DNA from: Vreelandella aquamarina
Lineage (GTDB): Bacteria > Pseudomonadota > Gammaproteobacteria > Pseudomonadales > Halomonadaceae
Assembly: GCF_020075495.1 (NCBI RefSeq)
Contig: NZ_JABYQT010000010.1
Coordinates: forward strand, 1-64,000
DNA: 64,000 bases
Direction of reading: 5' to 3'
In this document: positions 25,747 through 33,801 of the stretch, one piece after another
How the letters are laid out: the number at the start of each line of letters is the position of its first letter
Numbering within the stretch: the first letter of the stretch is position 1
Translations under genes and position numbers: made by a program
The notes under the pieces: generated by a model
Database searches by the model: none
Told to the model about the DNA's origin: nothing
Seen by the model: the letters and a program-made list of their open reading frames with translations, nothing else

Positions 25747-26904
25747 ATGCTGTTTTCTCGATATACAAAACTGTCTTTAGCCCTCGCTATCACCATGGGA
25801 GGCATAACACCGGTGCTGGCCGCTGCGACTTATGAAGACGAGAGAGGAGTAATAAGTTTTGGAGGTGATGTAGAACTCGACATCAATGCTTATAACGAAC
25901 ATGAAGGGGGCGTTTCGCTATTTCGAAACCAGTCCGGTGAGCCTCTTGGACGTGAAGATCGTTTCAACCAAGATGGCCGTATCCTGTTGGATATTGGTGG
26001 CGAACGCCATTATCAGAGTAATTTTGCCAGGTTCAAGTTACAGCCACTCTGGGGAACCAGCGGTAATGCTGGATTGGATGATGCCTGGCTGGCGATCGGT
26101 AGTGAGCAGGGAAGTGAAATCAAGGTAGGTCGCTTTGAAGCTTACAACCTATTCCCGCTGGGACACGATATTTTCATTCAGTACAGTGGCACGACCTCAG
26201 ACAGCCTGTACAGCGACGGTCAGAGTTATGTTTATCAGGCTCGTGAGGGGCGGGGACGTGGCGACTCAGGGCAAATTGCGCTCAGCCAGCGGTTCGATAA
26301 CGGCTTCTATGCAGAAGTCGCTACACTGTTCGGGGATCGCTCGGGCCTTTTTGATGGTGATACGTATCACGGTTATCGCATTGATGACGATACTAAAAGT
26401 GCTGCCATCATTCGACCGGTCATCGCTTGGCAGCCCGACGACTGGTCGTTTGCGTTAGGTATGGAAACCAATGTAGTCAATAACTCAGTCATGGATGAGC
26501 GCGGCGCGGATATCGGCGACCGTACGGGGTACGGGGTAACGGCTTCCTATAATGGCAATGGCTTGATCCTCAATGTCAGCCTGGCTCATATGGAGGCTCA
26601 TGAAGAGAGCAACAGTTCCGTTGGCATTAACACCATCTGGAATAATATCGGGCTAGGTTATATTTATGCGCGCAATCAAATTGATAATGTCAATCTGGCA
26701 GCCGAGCAGGAATTTCTTACCCCTGTAGGGCGCAATGAGTCGAATACGGTTTATACGTCATACCGATTCGCTAATGTGCTGGGACTGAACGACTTTGATA
26801 CCTATATAGGGGCTTACTATAGTTACGTTGATCATGATAGTGACGTTAATAGCGACGACACTGATCGTTATGGTGCCAGAATACGCCTTAAATACTTTTT
26901 CTGA
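25747..26904 (+). CDS. Outer-membrane porin, probably for oligosaccharides
   Basis: A 385-residue exported protein with a signal peptide ending after TPVLAA (about residue 24). The remainder alternates short amphipathic strands and Asp/Gly/Asn-rich turns, and ends in IRLKYFF; the C-terminal Phe is the outer-membrane beta-barrel insertion signal. Parts such as VGRFEAYNLFPLGHDIFIQY and the overall size resemble the carbohydrate porin group that includes RafY. It stands directly behind the arabino-oligosaccharide importer and probably provides outer-membrane entry for the same substrates. AAGGA at 25733-25737 is nine bases from the ATG at 25747 and only three from an alternative ATG at 25741. 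Substrate is inferred from position. Confidence 0.8.
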   Translation: MLFSRYTKLSLALAITMGGITPVLAAATYEDERGVISFGGDVELDINAYNEHEGGVSLFRNQSGEPLGREDRFNQDGRILLDIGGERHYQSNFARFKLQPLWGTSGNAGLDDAWLAIGSEQGSEIKVGRFEAYNLFPLGHDIFIQYSGTTSDSLYSDGQSYVYQAREGRGRGDSGQIALSQRFDNGFYAEVATLFGDRSGLFDGDTYHGYRIDDDTKSAAIIRPVIAWQPDDWSFALGMETNVVNNSVMDERGADIGDRTGYGVTASYNGNGLILNVSLAHMEAHEESNSSVGINTIWNNIGLGYIYARNQIDNVNLAAEQEFLTPVGRNESNTVYTSYRFANVLGLNDFDTYIGAYYSYVDHDSDVNSDDTDRYGARIRLKYFF

Positions 26905-26968
26905 TAAGGCCAGCCTGCTTCAGGTGTATGGTTTCGAGAAGTGATTGCGTCTTATTGCTTTGGTCTTT

Positions 26969-26997
26969 AGCGCCCCGTCATGCTGGGCGCTTTTTTT
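26969..26997 (+). terminator. Rho-independent terminator after the porin gene
   Basis: AGCGCCC, a nine-base loop and GGGCGCT, followed by seven T residues, 64 bases after the porin stop. A classic intrinsic terminator closing the arabinan-uptake transcript. The remaining gap to 27314 is AT-richer and shows no convincing gene. Confidence 0.88.
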
Positions 26998-27314
26998 AGT
27001 CGCCAAGGCGTCGCAACGGCGGATAAATCAATCGCATTGCGTATGTCAGACGGGGCTCATGTGCCAGCAATAACCAGCATACGCCTAGCCATTCCACCTA
27101 GAATAAGGGAGTTGGCACACTGTGTGTGTTTTATAAGCTCATGTATTTTAATGTGTTTTATTTATTTTTCCGAAAGTTGGTATGCCTGCTGCAATACCCA
27201 GAGCAAGAACGCAGCATCAGGAAGATGATGGGTTCTTGGCTAAATGTTCCTTATGTGAATTACCGAAGTAACAGACAGAAGTAACAGACAGCATATTGTT
27301 TAGGAGGCATGACC
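26998..27314. other. Intergenic stretch without a supported gene
   Basis: About 317 bases between the porin terminator and the acidic protein gene. An 82-codon ORF starting at 26980 begins inside the terminator stem and has no recognisable protein character. The direct repeat AGTAACAGACAG (about 27269-27294) just upstream of the ribosome site is the only notable structure. Confidence 0.5.
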
Positions 27315-27629
27315 ATGAAAAAGGAAGCTCTGAAAAAACTAGGTATTCTGGGCGTTTCATTCGGCCTGATGGCAAGCCCGCTGGCATTCGCGCAAGTTGA
27401 AAGCGGTGCCGAGCAAGAACCCATGCCGCAGGAAGAGCCGATGCAGGATGAGCAAGGCAACTTCAATTCATACGATACCGAGCGTGACCAGGACCAAGGT
27501 GTCACCACCGAGTATGAAGAGGAAGAGCAGGAATTCACTTACGAAGAAGAGGAAGAGGAGCAAGAGTACGAGCCTATTGGGTCTGATACGGACACGGATA
27601 CCGATACCGACGACGATTCCCAGTGGTAA
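27315..27629 (+). CDS. Small exported, extremely acidic low-complexity protein
   Basis: A 104-residue protein. A signal peptide (basic start, LGILGVSFGLMASPLAFA) is cut near residue 26. The mature part is nearly all Glu, Gln, Asp and Thr: EQEPMPQEEPMQDEQ, then EYEEEEQEFTYEEEEEE, then a run of alternating Asp-Thr residues and a final DDDSQW. No domain was recognised. The strongly acidic, disordered composition fits a periplasmic or secreted protein of a salt-adapted cell; cation binding is possible but not shown. AGGAGG at 27302-27307 is seven bases from the ATG at 27315; an ATG at 27309 is too close. It stands alone, closed by two hairpins downstream. Confidence 0.75.
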   Translation: MKKEALKKLGILGVSFGLMASPLAFAQVESGAEQEPMPQEEPMQDEQGNFNSYDTERDQDQGVTTEYEEEEQEFTYEEEEEEQEYEPIGSDTDTDTDTDDDSQW

Positions 27630-27660
27630 TACCCCTCCCTCAAGGACCGACTCTTTTTTC

Positions 27661-27709
27661 GGCTCATGGATGAGCCAAGGGATGCCCCGCCGTTTGCGGG
27701 GCATCCTTG
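27661..27709 (+). terminator. Two tandem hairpins after the acidic protein gene
   Basis: GGCTCA-TGGA-TGAGCC (27661-27676) is followed directly by the strong stem GGATGCCCCGC-CGTTT-GCGGGGCATCC (27680-27706) and TTGCGTTT. The second is a likely intrinsic terminator, the first may assist or stabilise the mRNA 3' end. Confidence 0.8.
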
Positions 27710-27804
27710 CGTTTAACCTCCCGCTTAGAGGCATCACGTTTATAGGCTATTGTTAAACGAGATCAACTGCCTGATCCGTCATGACAACAAGGATGTCTAT
27801 CGTG

Positions 27805-28908
27805 ATGAACTGGAAAGAAATTCCGCAGCTTCCCAAGGCCGAAGGGCGAATCGAAGCCATTGACCTGGCGCGCGGCATTGCGATCGGGTTGATGATCGTA
27901 AGTCATGCAGTCAGCGGTCTTGTAGGCATTCGTAACGTGCCCGATTGGGGCATGGTGCCCATACACTTCTTAACCAAATTCTCCTCGTCGCTGTTCATCC
28001 TGGTGTTTGGCGTAGCGCTTGCCGTGGCCTTTCTGGCCCATACGCAAACCGAGCAGTGGTCCAAGCGGCGCTTGAAGCTGTGGCTTCGCGCGCTGGAAGT
28101 CTGGTTCTGGTACAAGGCGCTGATCATTGTCGAGATGCTGCCGTTCAGTGCGCCGGCGGATATCGTCGATACGCTGCTTTATGGTCGGTTTGCCATCTGG
28201 GTCGAGATTCTTGGCTTCTATGCCATTGCACTGCTCTGGGTGCCTTTGATTCTGCCGCTTTGGGCGCGCGCGCCGCTATGGGGGCGAATCGGGGCCACTG
28301 TCGGGCTTGCACTGCTTGCCGCCTGGCTACAGGGCGTAAGCTTCGGCGGCAACGATATTCTCAAGGCGCTCGTGGTCGATCATCAGGATCATTACGCCTG
28401 GGGGCAGCTCAGCCGGGCGCCGCTGATTTTTATTGGCCTGCTGATTGGCGAAGCGCTGTTGCGCTGCTACTTCACCACCCACCTGCGCCGGCGGCTGGTA
28501 CTGGCGCTAGTGGGGGTAGGCGTACTGATGATTGCGGCATTTTATGGGCTCGCGCTTGTCGAAGGCGATGTGCATGCCGCGATGATGAGCGTAGCCCGTA
28601 ACGTGGGCAAGCACCCGCCAGGGCTTGGATTCATGCTGTTCAGCGTGGGCGGTGCACTGGTACTGCTGGGGCTGGCCCTGGCCGGTGGTGCGCTGGCAGC
28701 CAAAGTGCTCTGGCCGCTGACCGTGGTGGGCAGCGATGCGCTCAAGGCGTTCATTTTCCATATTGTGATGATTTTTCTGGTGCTGCGGTTTCTTCTCGAG
28801 GGTGAGGGTATGTACACCTACCTACAGGCACTTGGCGTTGGAGGCGTGCTGATACTCGGCGCCGCCGCCTGGATATGGCTGACCCGCTGGATGGCCGAGC
28901 ACCGCTAG
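27805..28908 (+). CDS. Multi-pass membrane protein, acyltransferase-like (DUF1624/HGSNAT-type N-terminus)
   Basis: A 367-residue inner-membrane protein with about ten hydrophobic segments. Its start, GRIEAIDLARGIAIGLMIVS, matches the R-x-x-x-I-D-x-x-R-G motif of membrane acetyltransferases of the heparan-glucosaminide N-acetyltransferase/DUF1624 and acyltransferase-3 type, and a membrane His follows (SHAV). Such proteins transfer acyl groups from cytoplasmic donors to sugars or cell-wall parts outside. The substrate is unknown. The gene is followed with no gap by a beta-lactamase-fold gene, hinting at a link to peptidoglycan or an exported glycan. Starts at 27781, 27793, 27802 (GTG) and 27805 are in frame; AAGGA at 27789-27793 best fits 27802 or 27805. 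Confidence 0.7.
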   Translation: MNWKEIPQLPKAEGRIEAIDLARGIAIGLMIVSHAVSGLVGIRNVPDWGMVPIHFLTKFSSSLFILVFGVALAVAFLAHTQTEQWSKRRLKLWLRALEVWFWYKALIIVEMLPFSAPADIVDTLLYGRFAIWVEILGFYAIALLWVPLILPLWARAPLWGRIGATVGLALLAAWLQGVSFGGNDILKALVVDHQDHYAWGQLSRAPLIFIGLLIGEALLRCYFTTHLRRRLVLALVGVGVLMIAAFYGLALVEGDVHAAMMSVARNVGKHPPGLGFMLFSVGGALVLLGLALAGGALAAKVLWPLTVVGSDALKAFIFHIVMIFLVLRFLLEGEGMYTYLQALGVGGVLILGAAAWIWLTRWMAEHR

Positions 28909-28916
28909 GAGGTAGT

Positions 28917-30014
28917 TTGCGATTACTGAAATGCTGGCTGATAGGCATGGCACTGATGATGGCCCTGCCGGTATCAGCGGCTGTGTACGCTGCCCAAGAG
29001 GTCGAGCGAGAGGAGCACTGGCGGAGCGATCTCGACGCCCGTCTGGCGACCATCGAAGCGTTCTTCGAAGGCGAGCTTGGGGTATATGTGTACAACCTGG
29101 CTACTGATGACGCCTACTCGTGGCGGGCGGGCCAGCCTTGGTATCTCGCTTCGCTGGTGAAGGTGCCGGTTGCCGCGCAGGTGCTGGCCGAGCGCCAGGC
29201 GGGCACGCTGACGCTCGAGCAGCGTCTGACGCTTCTACAAAGCGATTTCGTGGATGGCGCCGGGCCTGTGATCTGGCACGAGCCCGGCACGCGGATCTCC
29301 ATTCGCTACCTGCTGGAACAAATGATTACCGTCAGCGATAACACCGCCTCCGATATGCTGATCAACCGGGTCGGGCTGGATGCCGTCAATGCTCGAGCAC
29401 GCGCCATGGTAGCCGCCGGTGGCGGCAATCCCGAGGAGATAGGGCCGATTACCCGGCTGGTAGGCGTGCGCCAAGGCGTTTACGGGCAGTTGCATCCGGA
29501 TGCGCGTACCCTGGGCGGCATGGATTTCATTGCTCTTCGCCAGAACCCGATCAGCCAGCGGCCAGCTGCGCTTGCGCAATTGCTGGGTATCAGGCACGAG
29601 ACATTGCATCAGCCCGACTATGACCACGCCTTCGATGCGTATGAGGCAAGCGGAGACAACGTCGGCACACTACGTGCCTACGGTGCCATGTTGGCAAGTC
29701 TCGAGCGGGGCGGTCTGAATGACCTGAACGCAACCCAGCGTGAGACGTTACTGGACATCATGCACCGAACCCGCTCCGGCGAGCAGCGATTGAAAGCAGG
29801 CCTGGGTGATGACGTAAACTTCGCTCATAAAACCGGCACCCAGCACCGGCGAAGCTGTGATGCGGGCATTGCCACCCGCGAAGACACTGGCACTGACGGC
29901 TCTTGGGTGGTGGTGGCCTGCAGCCGTGGCCCTGTGGCCGCCACTGAGCATGAACAAGCCCTGGCCCGCGTTGGCGCGGCGCTGCGTGAAAGCGGCGCTA
30001 TCGGCACGCCGTGA
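28917..30014 (+). CDS. Exported serine hydrolase of the class A beta-lactamase fold
   Basis: A 365-residue protein with a signal peptide (about residues 1-26, LIGMALMMALPVSAAVYA). The three active-site motifs of the serine beta-lactamase/PBP fold are present: S79-x-x-K82 in ASLVKVP, SDN at 140-142 and KTG at 305-307. The ExxLN omega-loop motif that supplies the deacylating Glu of true class A enzymes is not visible, and the domain has an insertion between SDN and KTG. It may therefore be a penicillin-binding or esterase-like member and not a resistance enzyme. The start is a TTG at 28917, with AGGAGG (28907-28912) four bases before it and overlapping the previous stop; the ATG-type alternatives upstream lie inside the acyltransferase gene. 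Confidence 0.8.
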   Translation: MRLLKCWLIGMALMMALPVSAAVYAAQEVEREEHWRSDLDARLATIEAFFEGELGVYVYNLATDDAYSWRAGQPWYLASLVKVPVAAQVLAERQAGTLTLEQRLTLLQSDFVDGAGPVIWHEPGTRISIRYLLEQMITVSDNTASDMLINRVGLDAVNARARAMVAAGGGNPEEIGPITRLVGVRQGVYGQLHPDARTLGGMDFIALRQNPISQRPAALAQLLGIRHETLHQPDYDHAFDAYEASGDNVGTLRAYGAMLASLERGGLNDLNATQRETLLDIMHRTRSGEQRLKAGLGDDVNFAHKTGTQHRRSCDAGIATREDTGTDGSWVVVACSRGPVAATEHEQALARVGAALRESGAIGTP

Positions 30015-30088
30015 AGGGCGGCCAATATCGTAAGGAGCGTGATAGACTAGTGCTTCGCTATGTACATTCAATGCAAAAGGAGTCCGTT

Positions 30089-30367
30089 ATGGCACGTGCC
30101 AGCGCTCGTCATATCCTGGTGAACAGTGAAGAGCAGTGTTTAGCGCTCAAGCAGGAAATCGAAAACGGCCGCGACTTCGCGGACGTGGCCAAGCAGCACT
30201 CAAGCTGCCCCTCCGGCCGTCAGGGCGGTGATCTTGGCAGCTTTGGCCCCGGCCAGATGGTGCCCGAGTTCGATAAAGTGGTGTTCAGTGGTGAGTTGAA
30301 CCAGGTTCACGGCCCGGTAAAGACCCAGTTTGGCTACCACCTGCTCGAAATTACTGACCGCACCTAA
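30089..30367 (+). CDS. ppiC: Peptidyl-prolyl cis-trans isomerase, parvulin type (PpiC)
   Basis: A 92-residue single-domain parvulin. Family marks in order: ARASARHILVNSEEQC, FADVAKQHSSCPSGRQGGDLG, FGPGQMVPEFDKVVF, and GPVKTQFGYHLLEI near the end. No signal peptide, so a cytoplasmic foldase that speeds cis-trans change at X-Pro bonds, like E. coli PpiC (93 residues). AAGGAG is six bases before the ATG at 30089; longer in-frame starts from 30011 would overlap the preceding gene and are rejected. A strong terminator follows, so it is a one-gene unit or the end of a short one. Confidence 0.95.
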   Translation: MARASARHILVNSEEQCLALKQEIENGRDFADVAKQHSSCPSGRQGGDLGSFGPGQMVPEFDKVVFSGELNQVHGPVKTQFGYHLLEITDRT

Positions 30368-30382
30368 GCGGGCAGTTCCCCG

Positions 30383-30424
30383 ATAGCCGTGCAGGCGCGA
30401 TTTTGCGCCGCTCGGCTATTTTTT
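30383..30424 (+). terminator. Rho-independent terminator after ppiC
   Basis: ATAGCCG and CGGCTAT enclose an inner stem GGCGC/GCGCC, and are followed by six T residues, 15 bases after the ppiC stop. It separates ppiC from the ABC exporter genes. Confidence 0.9.
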
Positions 30425-30482
30425 GGCCTGCCATGACACTACCTCGAACGTTCGCCGTAGGCCGCAGCGTGAGGAGTACGCC

Positions 30483-31418
30483 TTGAACGATCCGATTATT
30501 TCGATTAACGGCCTGAACAAGACCTACCAGGGCGGTTTTCAGGCGCTCACGCGAGTGGACCTGACCATTCAGCGTGGCGAGATCTTTGCCCTGCTTGGCC
30601 CCAACGGCGCGGGCAAGACGACCCTTATCAGCGTGGTGTGCGGGTTGGTGAACCCGACCCAGGGCGAAGTGATCATCGATGGCTTTGATAGCGTGCGTGA
30701 CTACCGCCAGGCGCGCGAGCGCATCGGCCTGGTGCCTCAGGAGCTGACCAACGAAGCTTTTGAAACGGTATGGAACACGGTCAGCTTCAGCCGCGGCCTG
30801 TTCGGCAAGGCGCCGAATCCTGCGCATATCGAGAAGGTACTGAAGTCGCTGGCACTGTGGGACAAGCGCGATAACCGTTTGATGACACTTTCCGGCGGCA
30901 TGAAGCGCCGCGTGCTGATCGCCAAGGCGCTCTCTCACGAGCCGCGCATCCTGTTTCTCGATGAGCCCACCGCCGGGGTGGATGTCGAGCTTCGCCGGGA
31001 TATGTGGGACGTGGTGCGCGGGCTGCGCGAAAGCGGCGTGACGATCATTCTCACCACCCACTACATCGAAGAGGCCGAAGAGATGGCCGACCGCATCGGC
31101 GTGATCAATCGCGGTGAGATCGTGCTGGTGGAAGAGAAGGCGGCGCTGATGCAAAAGCTGGGCAGCAAGCAGCTCACCCTGCAACTGCAAACGCCACTCG
31201 ACGAGCTGCCCGAGGCGCTTCAACTCGAGGCGCTGAGTCTGGCCGCCGAAGGCCTTGAGCTGGTGTACACCTACGATGGCCGACAAGCCGAAGAGGGCCA
31301 CGGCATTCCGGCGCTGCTGGCCACGCTCGAACGTGAAGGCATCACCTTCAAGGACCTGCATACCCGGCAGAGCTCGCTTGAAGATATCTTTGTCGACCTG
31401 GTCAAGGAGCGCGCATGA
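30483..31418 (+). CDS. ABC-2 type exporter, ATP-binding protein (YadG-like)
   Basis: A 311-residue ATPase. Walker [11 protein letters not shown]-loop [16 protein letters not shown], signature [15 protein letters not shown], Walker [21 protein letters not shown] and the switch [14 protein letters not shown] are complete. The C-terminal 100 residues include the late helix [16 protein letters not shown] usual in drug or polysaccharide exporter ATPases. It resembles E. coli YadG, which pairs with an ABC-2 permease YadH, and exactly that partner follows with an ATGA overlap. Substrate unknown. The start is a TTG at 30483 with GAGGAG six bases before it; further upstream codons would reach into the ppiC terminator. 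Confidence 0.9.
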   Translation: MNDPIISINGLNKTYQGGFQALTRVDLTIQRGEIFALLGPNGAGKTTLISVVCGLVNPTQGEVIIDGFDSVRDYRQARERIGLVPQELTNEAFETVWNTVSFSRGLFGKAPNPAHIEKVLKSLALWDKRDNRLMTLSGGMKRRVLIAKALSHEPRILFLDEPTAGVDVELRRDMWDVVRGLRESGVTIILTTHYIEEAEEMADRIGVINRGEIVLVEEKAALMQKLGSKQLTLQLQTPLDELPEALQLEALSLAAEGLELVYTYDGRQAEEGHGIPALLATLEREGITFKDLHTRQSSLEDIFVDLVKERA

Positions 31419-32176
31419 ATCTCTATCCTGTTCGCGCCATCTACATGGCGGAAATGGCACGTACACGGCGCACCCTGCTGCAGAGCATCGTCTCGCCGGT
31501 AATCTCCACTTCGCTCTATTTCGTGGTGTTCGGGGCCGCCATTGGCTCGCGGATCAGTGAAATCGGCGGGGTAAGTTACGGCGCCTTCATCGTGCCTGGG
31601 CTGATCATGCTGATGCTGTTGACCCAGAGTGTTTCCAACGCGTCGTTCGGCATCTTCTTTCCCAAGTTTTCGGGCAGTATCTATGAGATCCTGTCGGCGC
31701 CGATCTCGTATCTTGAAGTCGTGATCGGCTATGTGGGGGCGGCGGCCTCGAAGTCGATTCTGCTGGGGCTGATCATCCTGGGCACCTCGAGTTTCTTCGT
31801 ACCGCTTCAGATTGCCCACCCGTTCTGGATGCTGACCTTTCTGGTGCTGACCGCGGTTACCTTCAGCCTGCTGGGCTTCATTATCGGGATCTGGGCGGAC
31901 GGCTTCGACAAGCTCCAGCTGGTGCCGCTTCTGGTCATCACGCCGCTTACCTTTCTGGGCGGCAGCTTCTACTCGATCGACATGCTGCCGCCTTTCTGGC
32001 AGAACGTGACGCTTGCCAACCCGGTGGTCTATCTGGTCAGCGGCTTCCGGTGGAGCTTCTACGGCATCAGCGATGTCAGCATCGTGGCGAGTGTGGCCAT
32101 GATTTCGCTGTTTCTGATCGCAAGCCTTGCCACCATTGCCTGGATTTTCCGCACCGGCTACCGCCTGAAGCCGTAA
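31415..32176 (+). CDS. ABC-2 type exporter, membrane permease (YadH-like)
   Basis: A 253-residue inner-membrane protein with six hydrophobic segments, overlapping the ATPase gene by four bases. The ABC-2 permease pattern is seen in [20 protein letters not shown], then [37 protein letters not shown] and the family's late [24 protein letters not shown]. It forms the pore of an exporter with the preceding ATPase. The cargo cannot be told from sequence; YadGH in E. coli is also unassigned. It is followed 40 bases later by yejK, which may share the transcript but is functionally separate. Confidence 0.9.
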   Translation: MNLYPVRAIYMAEMARTRRTLLQSIVSPVISTSLYFVVFGAAIGSRISEIGGVSYGAFIVPGLIMLMLLTQSVSNASFGIFFPKFSGSIYEILSAPISYLEVVIGYVGAAASKSILLGLIILGTSSFFVPLQIAHPFWMLTFLVLTAVTFSLLGFIIGIWADGFDKLQLVPLLVITPLTFLGGSFYSIDMLPPFWQNVTLANPVVYLVSGFRWSFYGISDVSIVASVAMISLFLIASLATIAWIFRTGYRLKP

Positions 32177-32216
32177 TCCGCGTGCTTGTTTAAACCTTTG
32201 GAGCTGATACCCGCTT

Positions 32217-33224
32217 ATGCCGCTACTGCACAGCATCGTTCATCGCCTGGACCCGACGCTTGATGGCGAACGCCTTACGCTGACCGCCGCGCCGGCACCT
32301 GCACAAAGCGACGACCCGGTCATGGCGAGTCTGGTGAATACGCTCAACGATACCTACAACACCAAGGCCAAGGGCTGGGGCAGCTTTGCCGAGCAGGGCG
32401 ACCAGGCAGGCCCGTTGCTTGCCTGGCTGCGGGCCTACCTGGCCGGCGAGCAGGACTTTACCCAGCTTTCCACCGCCATTGCCGAGCGTCTGGCCCGTGA
32501 GCTTCAGGCACAGCTGTCGGTGAGCGGCTACCTGCTGCTGGCGCATATCCGCCAGGGCGATACCGAAACCCTGTTCATGGCCCTGGTGCATCAGCGCGAG
32601 GGGATCGGCATTGGAGAGGCCCACCAGGCCGTGCCCGCCGCCCAGCTCAATGTAAGCCAACTGACTCTGGCGGCGCGTATCAACCTGACCCAGTGGCAAA
32701 GCGATACGCCGGGTACCCAGTACATCTCGTTTCTCAAGGACCGCGGCGGCAAGAAGCTGGCCGAAGGCATGACGGCGCTGCTGGGCATGGAGGAGGGCAT
32801 CGACGCCCCGGCGGAAACCCGCACACTGCTCAAGGCCTTCAGCGACTATGTCGAGAAAGAGGACCTGGGCGAAGACGCCAGTCGGGAGAAAACCGACACC
32901 CTGGTGGACTACGCCAACGAGCAGCTGCGCCGTGGCGAGCCCATGACCCTGGAAGCGCTCTCGGAGCTGGTGGACGAACAGCAGCCCAAGGCGTTCTACG
33001 ACCATATTCGAAACGTGGATTACGGCCTGGCCGCCGAGATCCCGCCGGACAAGCGCACCATCAGTCAGTTTCGCCGCTTTACCGGTCGTGCCGGTGGTGT
33101 ATCCATCAGCTTCGACTCGCACCTTCTGGGGTCCAGTATCGAGTATGACGAAGGCCAGGACCGGCTGATCATCAAGCAGGTGCCCAAACAGTTGAAGGAG
33201 CAGTTGGCCAAGCGGAAGTCGTGA
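32217..33224 (+). CDS. yejK: Nucleoid-associated protein YejK (NdpA)
   Basis: A 335-residue cytoplasmic protein of the 37-kDa nucleoid-associated family. The family length is kept, with recognisable segments: VASLVNTLNDTYN-like near residue 37, AKGWGSFAEQ, LLAHIRQGDTETLFMALVH, QYISFLKDRGGKKLAEGM and the late RFTGRAGGVSISFDSHLLGS. YejK binds the nucleoid, and related proteins interact with topoisomerases. A GGAG lies about 13 bases before the ATG, a little far. It is followed by a TerB-like gene. Family assignment is firm; cellular role is only broadly known. Confidence 0.92.
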   Translation: MPLLHSIVHRLDPTLDGERLTLTAAPAPAQSDDPVMASLVNTLNDTYNTKAKGWGSFAEQGDQAGPLLAWLRAYLAGEQDFTQLSTAIAERLARELQAQLSVSGYLLLAHIRQGDTETLFMALVHQREGIGIGEAHQAVPAAQLNVSQLTLAARINLTQWQSDTPGTQYISFLKDRGGKKLAEGMTALLGMEEGIDAPAETRTLLKAFSDYVEKEDLGEDASREKTDTLVDYANEQLRRGEPMTLEALSELVDEQQPKAFYDHIRNVDYGLAAEIPPDKRTISQFRRFTGRAGGVSISFDSHLLGSSIEYDEGQDRLIIKQVPKQLKEQLAKRKS

Positions 33225-33303
33225 AGGTGAGTGTCGCGCTGGGCACTTTGCGGGACGTTTGTCGTCGAAGGATTGGATGCACGTATCATCAGGAGATAGC
33301 CTC

Positions 33304-33768
33304 ATGCTGGATGCGATTACCCACTTTTTTCAACGTGCCCTGGCGGAGCCCGAGCAGCGAGACAACCATACACTGACGCTGGAACTGGCCACCGCGGCCC
33401 TTTTATGTGAAGTCATGCGTGCCGACTACCACTCAAGCGACGCCGAACGGGCAGCGCTGAAAGAGATGCTGACCTGCCGCTACCGGCTGGATGAGGGCGA
33501 GGTCGAGGAGCTGATGGCGCTTGCCGAAGCGGAAGTGGAAGAAGCGGTGGATCATTACCAGTTCGTCAGCCTGGTCAAGGAGCACTACAGCTACGCCCAG
33601 CGCTGCGAGCTGGTAGCGTTGATGTGGCAATTGGCCTGGGCCGATGGCAGCATCGACCCGCTGGAGGAGCACCGCATTCGCCGCCTGGCGGATCTGCTTC
33701 ACGTCAGCCACGGGGACTTCATTCGCACCAAACTTCAGGTAAAAGAGCACCATGACGCGCAGCAATGA
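33304..33768 (+). CDS. TerB-like (tellurite-resistance B fold) protein
   Basis: A 154-residue all-helical cytoplasmic protein. It has the TerB pattern: ATAALLCEVMRADYHSSDAE, where acidic side chains after the second helix could bind metal, and in the second half ALMWQLAWADGSIDPLEEHR followed by IRRLADLLHVS. These repeated A-D-G/H-x-x-x-x-E-x helix turns are the metal-linked core of TerB. Stand-alone TerB proteins are common and mostly unassigned, with links to membrane stress. AGGAG is eight bases before the ATG. Its gene is 79 bases after yejK on the same strand and convergent with the next gene. No other ter gene is close, though the flotillin/ATPase cluster lies 10 kb away. Confidence 0.88.
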   Translation: MLDAITHFFQRALAEPEQRDNHTLTLELATAALLCEVMRADYHSSDAERAALKEMLTCRYRLDEGEVEELMALAEAEVEEAVDHYQFVSLVKEHYSYAQRCELVALMWQLAWADGSIDPLEEHRIRRLADLLHVSHGDFIRTKLQVKEHHDAQQ

Positions 33769-33801
33769 GTGCTTAATTCACTTGATCATTGGCGGCATGG
33801 C

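Noticed and set aside
26980..27228. 82-codon ORF behind the porin
   Set aside because: Its start lies within the terminator stem, it lacks a ribosome site and shows no recognisable composition.
30423..30482. Longer N-terminus for the ABC-2 ATPase
   Set aside because: Would begin in the ppiC terminator region; the TTG at 30483 has a GAGGAG at correct distance and gives the normal family start.
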